NCBI GenBank assembly: GCA_002372175.1
Contig: DFIS01000083.1
Span: 11,054 to 24,700, forward strand
Length of the DNA: 13,647 bases
Direction of reading: 5' to 3'
Source of the DNA: Solobacterium sp. UBA3691
Lineage (GTDB): Bacteria > Bacillota_I > Bacilli_A > Erysipelotrichales > Erysipelotrichaceae
Shown here: positions 7,280 to 13,071 of the stretch, one piece after another
Layout of the letters: each line of letters starts with the position of its first letter
How positions within the stretch are numbered: position 1 is the first letter of the stretch
Program-made: the position numbers and the translations under genes
The notes under the pieces: generated by a model
The model's database searches: none
Told to the model about the DNA's origin: nothing
The model's input: the letters and a program-made list of their open reading frames with translations, nothing else

Positions 7280-8363
7280 TCTGAAACGTCAATATGATCT
7301 GTATGCCCCGGAATACGAAAAAAAAGCGCTTGAAGTCCTGCGGAGCGGCTGGTATATCCTCGGCTCCGAAGTAAAAAGCTTTGAGCGTGAATTTGCGGAT
7401 TATATCGGCACAAAATACTGTGTAGGTGTAGCCAGCGGTCTTGACGCCCTCTGGATCGCTTTCCGCACACTGAATATCGGTGCCGGAGACGAAGTGATCG
7501 TCTGTGCCAATGCATATATTGCCTGCGTCATGGGCATCACGATCAACGGAGCGGCTCCTGTCTTCGTGGAACCAGATGAATATGACAATATTGATGCCGA
7601 TAAGATCGAAGAAGCGATCACCCCGAACACAAAAGCGATCCTAGCTGTGCATCTGTACGGACAGAGCTGTGATATGACAAAGATCATGGATATTGCCGGA
7701 AGACACGGTCTGAAAGTTGTTGAGGACTGTGCCCAGGCCCACGGAACAACATGGCAGGGAAAGATGTGCGGTACCTTCGGTGATATCTCCTGTTTCAGTT
7801 TCTATCCGACAAAGGGTCTCGGTGCCTTCGGTGATGCCGGTGCCGTGCTGACGGATAACGAAGAATATGCAGAGTTTGTACGGATGATACGCAACTACGG
7901 AAGTAAGGTGCATTACCAGAATGAAGTTGTCGGTGCCAACAGCCGTCTGGATGAACTGCAGGCAGGACTCCTGCGGGTCAAGCTGACACACCTCAACAGT
8001 TTCAACGAAGAACGCTGCCGTCTGGCTGAACGCTACAATACAGAGATCCACAATCCGTATATCAGAGCCCTGAAGACCAGACCCGGCTCCAACAACACAT
8101 GGCATCAGTACGAGATCCATTCTCCGTACAGAGATGAACTGATCGCATATCTGAGATCATTTGATATCGGAACGATCATCCACTATCCGATCCCCCCGCA
8201 TCTCTCGCATGCCTATGCATATCTCGGATATAAACAGGGAGATTTCCCGATCACCGAAAGATATGCCAATGATATTCTCTCACTGCCCTTCTATAACGGT
8301 ATGACCGAAGACGAGCAGACATATGTGATCAATAAACTGAACAGATTCAAAACGGCTGAATGA
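7260..8363 (+). CDS. DegT/DnrJ/EryC1-type PLP-dependent sugar aminotransferase (FdtB/QdtB-like)
   Basis: A 367-residue PLP enzyme of the sugar-nucleotide aminotransferase family. Visible signatures are GVASGLDAL (57-64, phosphate-binding), VVEDCAQAHG with D156 against the PLP ring, and SFYPTKGLGAFGDAG with K185 as the Schiff-base lysine. The C-terminal HYPIPPHLSHAY segment is characteristic of this family. It is followed by an FdtA-like 3,4-ketoisomerase, so it most likely transaminates dTDP-3-keto-6-deoxyhexose to a 3-amino-3,6-dideoxyhexose (Fuc3N or Qui3N). The exact sugar cannot be deduced. I chose ATG 7260 because family members begin near the DLKRQY motif. GTG codons at 7248 and 7254 are alternatives. 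It overlaps the preceding gene by 20 bases and is 17 bases ahead of the next. Confidence 0.9.
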   Translation: MKILANDLKRQYDLYAPEYEKKALEVLRSGWYILGSEVKSFEREFADYIGTKYCVGVASGLDALWIAFRTLNIGAGDEVIVCANAYIACVMGITINGAAPVFVEPDEYDNIDADKIEEAITPNTKAILAVHLYGQSCDMTKIMDIAGRHGLKVVEDCAQAHGTTWQGKMCGTFGDISCFSFYPTKGLGAFGDAGAVLTDNEEYAEFVRMIRNYGSKVHYQNEVVGANSRLDELQAGLLRVKLTHLNSFNEERCRLAERYNTEIHNPYIRALKTRPGSNNTWHQYEIHSPYRDELIAYLRSFDIGTIIHYPIPPHLSHAYAYLGYKQGDFPITERYANDILSLPFYNGMTEDEQTYVINKLNRFKTAE

Positions 8364-8370
8364 AGCCTGC

Positions 8371-8375
8371 GGAGG
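8371..8375 (+). promoter_or_regulatory. Ribosome binding site that fixes the ketoisomerase start
   Basis: GGAGG lies five bases before the ATG at 8381. An upstream in-frame ATG at 8360 overlaps the aminotransferase stop but would put this site inside the coding region, so 8381 is preferred. Confidence 0.75.
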
Positions 8376-8380
8376 AGTCT

Positions 8381-8785
8381 ATGAGCTGTTATAAAATACT
8401 GGAGTTCAAGGAACTGGGAGATGAACGCGGAAATCTCGTTGCCATCGAGGGTGCACAGGATATCCCGTTTGAGATCAAGCGTGTATTCTACATGTACGGG
8501 ACCGACGATACGATGATACGCGGCCAGCATGCCAACCGCAGATCCCAGTTTGTGCTGATCAATGTCAGCGGATCATCCAAGGTCAGGATCGATGACGGAA
8601 GAGGTCACACAGAGATCGTCAATCTGGACAAACCGCGGATCGGCATCTATCTGCCGCCAATGATCTGGAAGGAAATGTACGACTTCTCCTCAGACTCCAC
8701 ACTGCTGTGTCTCTCGGATACGCATTACGATGCCACAGAATATATCAGAGATTATAATGAGTATATAAAAGAACTGAACGGATAA
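8381..8785 (+). CDS. dTDP-sugar 3,4-ketoisomerase family cupin (FdtA/QdtA-like)
   Basis: A 134-residue single-domain cupin of the FdtA/QdtA (WxcM-like) family, close to the usual length. Family landmarks are KILEFKELGDERGNLVAIE at the start, FEIKRVFYMYG, the active-site loop R47-GQHAN52, VRIDDGRG, and the C-terminal SDTHYDATEYIRDY. Known members convert dTDP-4-keto-6-deoxyglucose to the 3-keto isomer, giving the substrate of the neighbouring aminotransferase. The characterised FdtA has two active-site histidines in an RGxHAH motif (His49 and His51). Here the first is kept (H50) and the second is Asn52, so chemistry or product may differ. It is the last gene of the module; its stop codon lies in the loop of the terminator hairpin. 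Confidence 0.85.
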   Translation: MSCYKILEFKELGDERGNLVAIEGAQDIPFEIKRVFYMYGTDDTMIRGQHANRRSQFVLINVSGSSKVRIDDGRGHTEIVNLDKPRIGIYLPPMIWKEMYDFSSDSTLLCLSDTHYDATEYIRDYNEYIKELNG

Positions 8786-8797
8786 CCGTTCAGTTTT
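8772..8797. terminator. Bidirectional terminator with the stop codon in its loop
   Basis: A perfect 10-bp stem (8772-8781 with 8786-8795, starting AACTGAACGG) encloses the loop ATAA, which contains the ketoisomerase stop. TTTT runs from 8794 to 8797 on the plus strand and CTTTTATAT follows on the minus strand. It serves the converging amino-sugar module and the XRE/membrane-protein operon. Confidence 0.85.
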
Positions 8798-9310
8798 CTA
8801 TCTGTAGATCCAGTTGGACGGAATCAGGAACAGGTACGGCGCCGTGAATACTGCCAGATTCAGGGCAGTATATTTTACCTGTCTCGGTGTAAGCGATGGA
8901 TCTCTTTTTAACAGTGCCTTGTCGAAGAAGTAGATGCAGATGCCGGACAGCAGGATCGACACAATGACTGTGATCACTGCCGCCGGATGATCATACAGCT
9001 TGAAGCCGCCAATGCCTAGCAGAATATCATCGAGAACCGGATGTTTGATCAACGGTTCCAGAAACATCAGTCCCAGCAGAAATGCGGCACCGATAAAGTC
9101 TGATATAAATCCCAGAATACAGATGCCGACGGAATGCCTGCGTGCCGTCCTGCCGGGATCTTCCACACCAAGCTGACGCATGGACAGCCGGGTGATCAGC
9201 AGATCAATCAGATAATTGCCGGGAATCAGAAACAGCCAGAGCCATGAAGGGATCCAGATCAGCAGCCAGACCGGAAACAGGATATTGTACAGCCGAAAGC
9301 TCTTCTTCAT
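8798..9310 (-). CDS. Small integral membrane protein, four predicted helices
   Basis: A 170-residue protein I do not recognise. It shows four hydrophobic segments: about 8-30 (very Trp-rich, PVWLLIWIPSWLWLFLIPGNY), 60-85, 108-130 and 146-166. A basic loop (R41-R58) lies between the first two and a short charged loop (DKALLKRDPSLTPRQ) between the last two. No enzymatic motif is visible. ATG 9310 is preferred over ATG 9316 because AAAGGA at 9317-9322 is six bases from 9310 but touches 9316. It begins 12 bases after the XRE regulator stop, so the two form an operon. Pairs of a small XRE-like regulator and a downstream membrane protein are common, and the regulator may control this gene; its role is unknown. 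Confidence 0.8.
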   Translation of the reverse strand: MKKSFRLYNILFPVWLLIWIPSWLWLFLIPGNYLIDLLITRLSMRQLGVEDPGRTARRHSVGICILGFISDFIGAAFLLGLMFLEPLIKHPVLDDILLGIGGFKLYDHPAAVITVIVSILLSGICIYFFDKALLKRDPSLTPRQVKYTALNLAVFTAPYLFLIPSNWIYR

Positions 9311-9316
9311 ATGCAT

Positions 9317-9322
9317 TCCTTT
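9317..9322 (-). promoter_or_regulatory. Ribosome binding site deciding the membrane-protein start
   Basis: AAAGGA on the minus strand directly abuts the regulator stop codon (9323-9325). It is six bases from ATG 9310 but zero from ATG 9316, which favours the shorter protein and suggests translational coupling. Confidence 0.6.
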
Positions 9323-9775
9323 CTACAGCAGTGCAAGCTGACGCATATATCTGTGTATCTCTTCCAGATCGTAAGACGAAAGCATCCTGCCGTCGTACGG
9401 GTCAAGAAGTCTGTAGTGCTGTGAGAGGATATTCTGCTGGATCCGATAGCCGTTATGATCTTCGATCAGCCGCCACCAGACCCTGCCGCCCATTGTCGCA
9501 GGATATGTCACTCTGACATCATTGAAAGCGATCGCCCGGATCATGTCGGACATCTCGCCGCCGAAGGCATTCTGCAGCACTGTGCTCTGCGAGAAGATCG
9601 ACGCCAGCGCCACACACTCCGTCCAGGACAGCAGTCTTCTGCCCGCCTCCGATTCCACCAGTGTTTTCTTGGAAATACCGAGAACGGAAGCCATCTGATC
9701 CTGACTGAGTCTGAACTCCGTACGTACCAGTTTCTCCTGCACAGTCATCTCCTGTATAAACTCAATTCTGTTCAT
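9323..9775 (-). CDS. XRE-family helix-turn-helix transcriptional regulator
   Basis: A 150-residue protein with an N-terminal HTH of XRE/Cro type (about 14-60): LVRTEFRLSQDQMASVLGISKKTLVESEAGRR, where SQDQMASVLGIS is helix-turn-helix and SKKTLVESE the recognition helix. The C-terminal half (about 78-150) has a conserved-looking block (GGRVWWRLIEDHNGYRIQQN) that may sense a ligand or mediate dimerisation. AGAGGA at 9781-9786 lies five bases before the ATG and supports the start. An 18-bp palindrome covers the promoter -10 just upstream, so the protein probably represses itself and the downstream membrane-protein gene. No toxin partner is seen. Confidence 0.85.
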   Translation of the reverse strand: MNRIEFIQEMTVQEKLVRTEFRLSQDQMASVLGISKKTLVESEAGRRLLSWTECVALASIFSQSTVLQNAFGGEMSDMIRAIAFNDVRVTYPATMGGRVWWRLIEDHNGYRIQQNILSQHYRLLDPYDGRMLSSYDLEEIHRYMRQLALL

Positions 9776-9787
9776 ATCATTCCTCTG

Positions 9788-9805
9788 TAGTGTAATTTTA
9801 CACTA
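9788..9805. promoter_or_regulatory. Palindromic operator over the XRE operon -10 box
   Basis: A perfect inverted repeat, TAGTGTAA-TT-TTACACTA. It contains the minus-strand -10 hexamer (9795-9800), so a bound dimer would block RNA polymerase. The position right before the XRE gene suggests autorepression. Confidence 0.65.
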
Positions 9806-9823
9806 TTTAAGTAGATTTAACAA
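9795..9823 (-). promoter_or_regulatory. Promoter of the XRE/membrane-protein operon
   Basis: Minus-strand TTGTTA (9818-9823) and TAAAAT (9795-9800), the latter preceded by TG, are separated by exactly 17 bases. The -35 box directly abuts the T-run of the terminator of the SdpI operon upstream. Confidence 0.65.
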
Positions 9824-9824
9824 T

Positions 9825-9846
9825 AAAAGAGAGTAAATTACTCTCT
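9825..9846 (-). terminator. Terminator of the CPBP-ArsR-SdpI operon
   Basis: The arms AGAGAGTAA (9828-9836) and TTACTCTCT (9838-9846) form the hairpin, read on the minus strand right at the SdpI stop codon. TTTTATTG follows. The true stem is probably seven base pairs with a five-base loop. Confidence 0.7.
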
Positions 9847-10490
9847 TATTCTGTATGCTTTCTTCTGTACAGGAGAATTGCGTATACCGTTGGGATCAGC
9901 ACCATGATGACCGTCAGAATCAGTATGACCAGCAGATTCCCTCCGGTGATCAGCCCGGAAACGATGACCGCAGCTCCGCACAGCATCCACAGCGGACCGG
10001 CCATACGGTGTGTCCGGTTCCATACTTCTTCATCTGCCAGTGTCCAGGGAATACGTATCCCTACCGTGTAGTTATATCTGCATTTGGGCAGGTAATTACC
10101 GATGATCATGAACAGGATACCCATGAACAAGCCTGTCCACAGGTTGACATCCGGGTGATAATTCAAGGCTGCCGGATAGATCAGCAGCGAGATCAGCAGA
10201 GCTACCGCCGGCACGCTCCAGAGGATCAGCCTGAATACCCTGGGTGAGATGTTTTCGTGTCTGGGATCAATACGGACTGCCAGGATACAGATCAGGTGCA
10301 TCACGCAGAGAAACCCACCCGAGAACAGTACCGCAAACGCCTTGCTGCTGTAGCTGTCGATCTCACCCCGGAAGTTCCAGTGCATCGGCATCTGCTCAGG
10401 AAGCCTGTTCCAGAGGATCATGCCCACTGCCGTCGGCAGCAGACACAAGAGACTTGTCAAGATGATCAGTTTCCTGTTCTCCTTCAGCAT
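9846..10490 (-). CDS. SdpI-family membrane protein (DUF1648 + SdpI domains)
   Basis: A 214-residue protein with about six membrane helices (roughly 7-27, 50-72, 88-107, 116-133, 165-183, 187-207). The N-terminal DUF1648 signature is LPEQMPMHWNFRGEID (30-45). The SdpI signature follows as GNYLPK (131-136), TVGIRIPWTL and EEVWNRTHR (to 162). In Bacillus subtilis, SdpI protects cells against the SdpC toxin and signals to the ArsR-type repressor SdpR. Here an ArsR gene lies directly upstream and overlaps, so the pair matches SdpR-SdpI. AAAGGAG six bases before the ATG supports the start. No toxin gene is seen in the window, so the role may be immunity to a foreign bacteriocin or an envelope-stress response. 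Confidence 0.9.
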   Translation of the reverse strand: MLKENRKLIILTSLLCLLPTAVGMILWNRLPEQMPMHWNFRGEIDSYSSKAFAVLFSGGFLCVMHLICILAVRIDPRHENISPRVFRLILWSVPAVALLISLLIYPAALNYHPDVNLWTGLFMGILFMIIGNYLPKCRYNYTVGIRIPWTLADEEVWNRTHRMAGPLWMLCGAAVIVSGLITGGNLLVILILTVIMVLIPTVYAILLYRRKHTE

Positions 10491-10755
10491 CCTTTTCTCC
10501 TTTCAGGTCCTGCAGCCAGAGCAGAACATCTTCAATGACACTTGTATTCAGATCGTAATAGATATAGTTCTTCTCCTTTGTTTCAAAGATCAGTTCAGCA
10601 TTCTTCAGTATCTTCAGATGATAGGACACCGTTGCCCCGGTCATGTCAAAATGCGAAGCGATCTCCCCCGCCGACATTCTGCCCTGTTTCAGCATCTGCA
10701 GGATATCCCTTCTGACCGGGTCGGACAGTGCCTTGAAGGTCTCGGCAAAGCTCAT
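10396..10755 (-). CDS. ArsR-family repressor (SdpR-like) with an extended C-terminus
   Basis: A 119-residue protein. Residues 1-88 are a compact winged-helix ArsR domain: FKALSDPVRRDILQMLK, the recognition region SAGEIASHFDMTGATVSYHLKIL, and the wing FETKEKNYIYYDLN. The end DVLLWLQDLKGEK matches where SdpR-type proteins usually stop. I see no metal-binding CxC. The frame continues for about 31 polar residues and overlaps the SdpI gene by 95 bases in another frame, which is unusual. The start at 10755 overlaps the CPBP stop as ATGA, so translation is coupled, and AAGGG lies six bases upstream. An earlier in-frame ATG (10893) would overlap the CPBP gene deeply and add unrelated sequence. It probably represses its own operon. 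Confidence 0.88.
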   Translation of the reverse strand: MSFAETFKALSDPVRRDILQMLKQGRMSAGEIASHFDMTGATVSYHLKILKNAELIFETKEKNYIYYDLNTSVIEDVLLWLQDLKGEKDAEGEQETDHLDKSLVSAADGSGHDPLEQAS

Positions 10756-11624
10756 TGTCTGCCCTTTCTGCGCAGGATGAACCACGCCGCTGCCAATAAC
10801 GGTACCGCTGCCAGGATCCCGATCGGAGCAGGTCCCAGAAGACGGTGGTTGAGATATGCTGTGGAAGTGACAGCCATCGGCAGGGTTGACCACGCATTGA
10901 AAGAACCATGGAACAGAGAAGGTACCAGAATATTGGCCGTCTTCTCATACAGCCAGGAATGCATGATCCCCAGCGCTGTGGCAATGACGCAGAACAGCAG
11001 TATTCCCGTAAACGGTGCTCCCGGGTAGCCTGTGCCGTATTCATAACCGGCAAGGATGATCAAAGGCCAGTGCCATATTCCCCAGATCACACCTGCGATC
11101 AGTACACCTTTTATCTCTCCGTATTTCCTGATCAGTGCCGGTGTCATCACACCGCGCCAGCCGATCTCTTCACCAAGTGCCGGAAACATGTTGATCAGCG
11201 GAATAAACAGCAGCGTCTGTACGACTGCCGAAAGAATATACCCGGGATAACTGAATCCCTGTGCCAGCATGGCATCATACGCTTCCTGCCCGACGGCTGC
11301 GATCATGTAGCTTCCGCTGAGGTCAAAACTCTTCGGGAATACAGCCAGAAACAGGAGATACCCAAGTGCTGTCAGAAGCCCGGGCAGAAACCAGGCACAG
11401 AGGTAATACCTGGCCTTTCCCTTAAACTCCGGTTTCCATCCGAGTGTCTGCAGAGAATGACCGGAGAGGACGGCAGCCAGTGTCGGCGTAAACATGCTGA
11501 GGGCAATAATTGCCTGGAAGACCGAGGTTCCCATGGAAGGAAGCAGCAGAGATGCGACAATCTGCATCACCCAGCCTGCCGCAAAAGCAATGATCAGATA
11601 CTTTTTCAGTTTATTATCGTTCAT
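10752..11624 (-). CDS. CPBP-family intramembrane metalloprotease (CAAX/Abi type)
   Basis: A 290-residue protein with about eight hydrophobic segments. The CPBP motifs are in order: E152-E153-IGW-R157 (EExxxR), H185 in IWGIWHWPL, and H239-GSF-N243 (HxxxN). These glutamates and histidines form the metal-dependent active site in Rce1-type proteases. Bacterial members process prenylated or other membrane proteins, and several serve as bacteriocin self-immunity proteins. This is the first gene of an operon with the ArsR and SdpI genes, which supports an immunity or envelope role. The start at 11624 has AGGTG five bases upstream, a modest ribosome site. The substrate is unknown. Confidence 0.9.
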   Translation of the reverse strand: MNDNKLKKYLIIAFAAGWVMQIVASLLLPSMGTSVFQAIIALSMFTPTLAAVLSGHSLQTLGWKPEFKGKARYYLCAWFLPGLLTALGYLLFLAVFPKSFDLSGSYMIAAVGQEAYDAMLAQGFSYPGYILSAVVQTLLFIPLINMFPALGEEIGWRGVMTPALIRKYGEIKGVLIAGVIWGIWHWPLIILAGYEYGTGYPGAPFTGILLFCVIATALGIMHSWLYEKTANILVPSLFHGSFNAWSTLPMAVTSTAYLNHRLLGPAPIGILAAVPLLAAAWFILRRKGRQ

Positions 11625-11637
11625 ATATACACCTATT

Positions 11638-11662
11638 TAGAATAATTTCTAATTAGATTCTA
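11638..11662. promoter_or_regulatory. Inverted repeat, candidate ArsR operator
   Basis: TAGAAT (11638-11643) and ATTCTA (11657-11662) are perfect inverted arms 13 bases apart. The second arm is the minus-strand -10 box itself, and the first falls just past the predicted transcription start. The site could bind the operon's own ArsR repressor. The inner bases also include the small palindrome CTAATTAG. Confidence 0.4.
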
Positions 11663-11685
11663 CCATCTGTCTTCTCACAGTTCAA
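11657..11685 (-). promoter_or_regulatory. Promoter of the CPBP-ArsR-SdpI operon
   Basis: Minus-strand TTGAAC (11680-11685) and TAGAAT (11657-11662) have an ideal 17-base spacer. The leader to the ATG at 11624 would be about 26 bases. Confidence 0.65.
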
Positions 11686-11690
11686 CAGGA

Positions 11691-11721
11691 GTATAAAAGA
11701 GATGACGGATACCGCCATCTC
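11691..11721 (-). terminator. Orphan minus-strand terminator
   Basis: On the minus strand, GAGATGGCGG and CCGTCATCTC (11699-11721) pair over ten base pairs with one G-U and the loop TAT, then TTTTATAC follows. On the plus strand there is no T-run. No annotated minus-strand gene ends here: the next gene upstream on that strand, coaX, has its own terminator at 12195-12220. It may insulate the CPBP promoter or end a small transcript. Confidence 0.6.
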
Positions 11722-11821
11722 CTGTCTGTGATTCCATACTGTTCTTTTTCTGTCTGTTTCGTCCTGTATTCAAGTTCATCAGTTTGGAGTAAAATAGTAT
11801 CAGACAGTGAGGTAAACAATA

Positions 11822-12196
11822 ATGGCATTAATTAAATTCCATGATGGATTCAACGGTACTTATGAAGTAGGCGGACAGACGATCCGCATTGCCATGGATG
11901 GTGTACATCCGTATGATATGACCTTCGGTGCCATGGCATCCTGCATGTATGCGACATTCCTTGATCACACCAACGCCAGAAACATCAAGGTCGATGAAGT
12001 AGAGATCTACATTGACGGCCAGAAGCGTAAGGAGATCCCGACAACACTTGAGCATGTCGATATCCTGATGCGTGTCAGAAGCAGTGCTGATGAAGCAGTA
12101 CTGAAGGAATGCATGGACGGAGCGATGAGAGACTGCTCAATGATCCAGACCGTATACAAGGTAGCCGAGATCGACTACTCGATGGAGATGATGTAA
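11822..12196 (+). CDS. OsmC family protein
   Basis: A 124-residue protein of the OsmC/Ohr superfamily, at the short end of the family. The two redox-active cysteines are placed as expected: C41 in GAMASCMYATF on the central helix and C105 in MRDCSMIQT. A strand-rich N-terminus (TYEVGGQTIRIAMDG, then HPYDMTFGA) precedes them, and a VDEVEIYIDGQKR strand lies between. OsmC/Ohr proteins reduce organic hydroperoxides with these cysteines; short OsmC-like members often have no proven substrate. The second Cys usually sits in a CPV-like motif and here is CSM, so peroxidase function is only probable. TGAGGT about nine bases upstream supports the start, with a possible TAAAAT -10 at 11790-11795. It converges on coaX and shares its terminator. 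Confidence 0.82.
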   Translation: MALIKFHDGFNGTYEVGGQTIRIAMDGVHPYDMTFGAMASCMYATFLDHTNARNIKVDEVEIYIDGQKRKEIPTTLEHVDILMRVRSSADEAVLKECMDGAMRDCSMIQTVYKVAEIDYSMEMM

Positions 12197-12220
12197 AAAC
12201 TGTGCCTGAGCACAGTTTTT
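12195..12220. terminator. Bidirectional terminator between OsmC and coaX genes
   Basis: A perfect 11-bp stem, AAAAACTGTGC with GCACAGTTTTT, encloses the loop CTGA. A T-run follows the G/C-rich part of the stem on both strands, so one hairpin ends both converging transcripts. Confidence 0.9.
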
Positions 12221-12222
12221 CA

Positions 12223-12990
12223 TTACTTATTCATCTGATAGAGGATATACATTCCCTTATAGGCAAGATCGGGATCATAGATATCGATTGCCGATGTTTC
12301 CCTGGAGATGACCCTTCCCATACCGCCGGTGGCGATCACCGTGCAGTCAGGATCATTCATCTCTTCCTTGATCGATCTGACGATATATTCCACTTCACCG
12401 ATATAACCGTTGACGATACCGGACTGCATGCATGCGACTGTGTTTCTTCCCAGTACATGCGCCGGTTTGGCGATCTCCACTGCCGGTAACATTGCGGCCT
12501 GTGAGGTCAGCGCTGCAGCTGTAGCCTGCAGACCCGGGGCAATGACCAGTCCTTTGAATACACCGCCGCCGGAAAGATATGCATAAGTCGTTGCTGTACC
12601 GAAGTCGATGACGATACAGGAACGTCCATACTCCTTGTATACAGCAGCCATCTCCACGATCAGATCAGCACCCACTTCCGCCGGATTATCCACGTCCAGA
12701 CCGATACCGGAGTCCAGATCCTTTGTGACAAATATCGGCGTCTTGCCGATATACTTGATGATTGCCGAAGACAGCGAATAATTGATATTCGGAACGACAC
12801 TGGAGATGATCACATTCTCGATCTCGTTACGCTCATGTCCGTAATTCTCCAGAAACATATTCAGGCATATACCATACTCATCGCTTGTACGCGGTGTCTT
12901 GGTCGTCAGTCTGTAGGTGGCTGTGACCTTGCCTTCATCCAGCAGTCCTATGGCTATATTGGTATTGCCTGCATCGATCGTCAGTAACAT
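12223..12990 (-). CDS. coaX: Type III pantothenate kinase
   Basis: This 255-residue enzyme catalyses the first step of coenzyme A synthesis, the ATP-dependent phosphorylation of pantothenate. CoaX belongs to the ASKHA (actin/hexokinase) fold. Visible motifs are the phosphate loop D6-AGNTN11 at the very N-terminus, SSVVPN (64-69), G107-A-D109 with the catalytic-base aspartate, IDFGTATT (128-135), APGL (151-154) and ATGGMG (220-225). The length is typical and the domain complete. Unlike CoaA, this type is not feedback-inhibited by CoA and needs a monovalent cation. AAGGAG at 13000-13005, nine bases before the ATG, supports the start, and a TATAAT on the minus strand (13018-13023) is a likely -10. 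The gene stands alone, divergent from the phosphodiesterase gene. Confidence 0.95.
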   Translation of the reverse strand: MLLTIDAGNTNIAIGLLDEGKVTATYRLTTKTPRTSDEYGICLNMFLENYGHERNEIENVIISSVVPNINYSLSSAIIKYIGKTPIFVTKDLDSGIGLDVDNPAEVGADLIVEMAAVYKEYGRSCIVIDFGTATTYAYLSGGGVFKGLVIAPGLQATAAALTSQAAMLPAVEIAKPAHVLGRNTVACMQSGIVNGYIGEVEYIVRSIKEEMNDPDCTVIATGGMGRVISRETSAIDIYDPDLAYKGMYILYQMNK

Positions 12991-13017
12991 AGTTTTATTC
13001 TCCTTAATACACTTTTG

Positions 13018-13050
13018 ATTATATCATCCGATACCTGTTAAGTTTATAAT
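13018..13050. promoter_or_regulatory. Divergent promoter region of coaX and the phosphodiesterase gene
   Basis: In the 81-base gap there are two exact -10 boxes: TATAAT on the minus strand (13018-13023) towards coaX and TATAAT on the plus strand (13045-13050) towards the gene at 13072. Neither has a convincing -35 hexamer, so the calls are tentative. Confidence 0.45.
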
Positions 13051-13071
13051 ACTGATGAAAGTGAGAACTAT

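Noticed and set aside
7641..8120. Minus-strand open frame of 159 codons inside the aminotransferase gene
   Set aside because: Antisense to the PLP-binding core of a well-supported enzyme; no family features.
9323..9775. XRE gene as the antitoxin of a toxin-antitoxin pair
   Set aside because: The partner is a four-helix membrane protein of 170 residues without toxin-like features, and the regulator has a larger C-terminal domain than typical antitoxins.
10756..10893. Longer start for the ArsR gene (ATG 10893)
   Set aside because: It would add 46 residues of unrelated, low-quality sequence within the CPBP gene. ATG 10755 overlaps the CPBP stop as ATGA and begins exactly at the ArsR domain.
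10908..11645. Plus-strand open frame of 245 codons opposite the CPBP protease gene
   Set aside because: Composition is that of an antisense shadow (many Arg, Gln, Cys, His). The minus-strand frame has full CPBP motifs.
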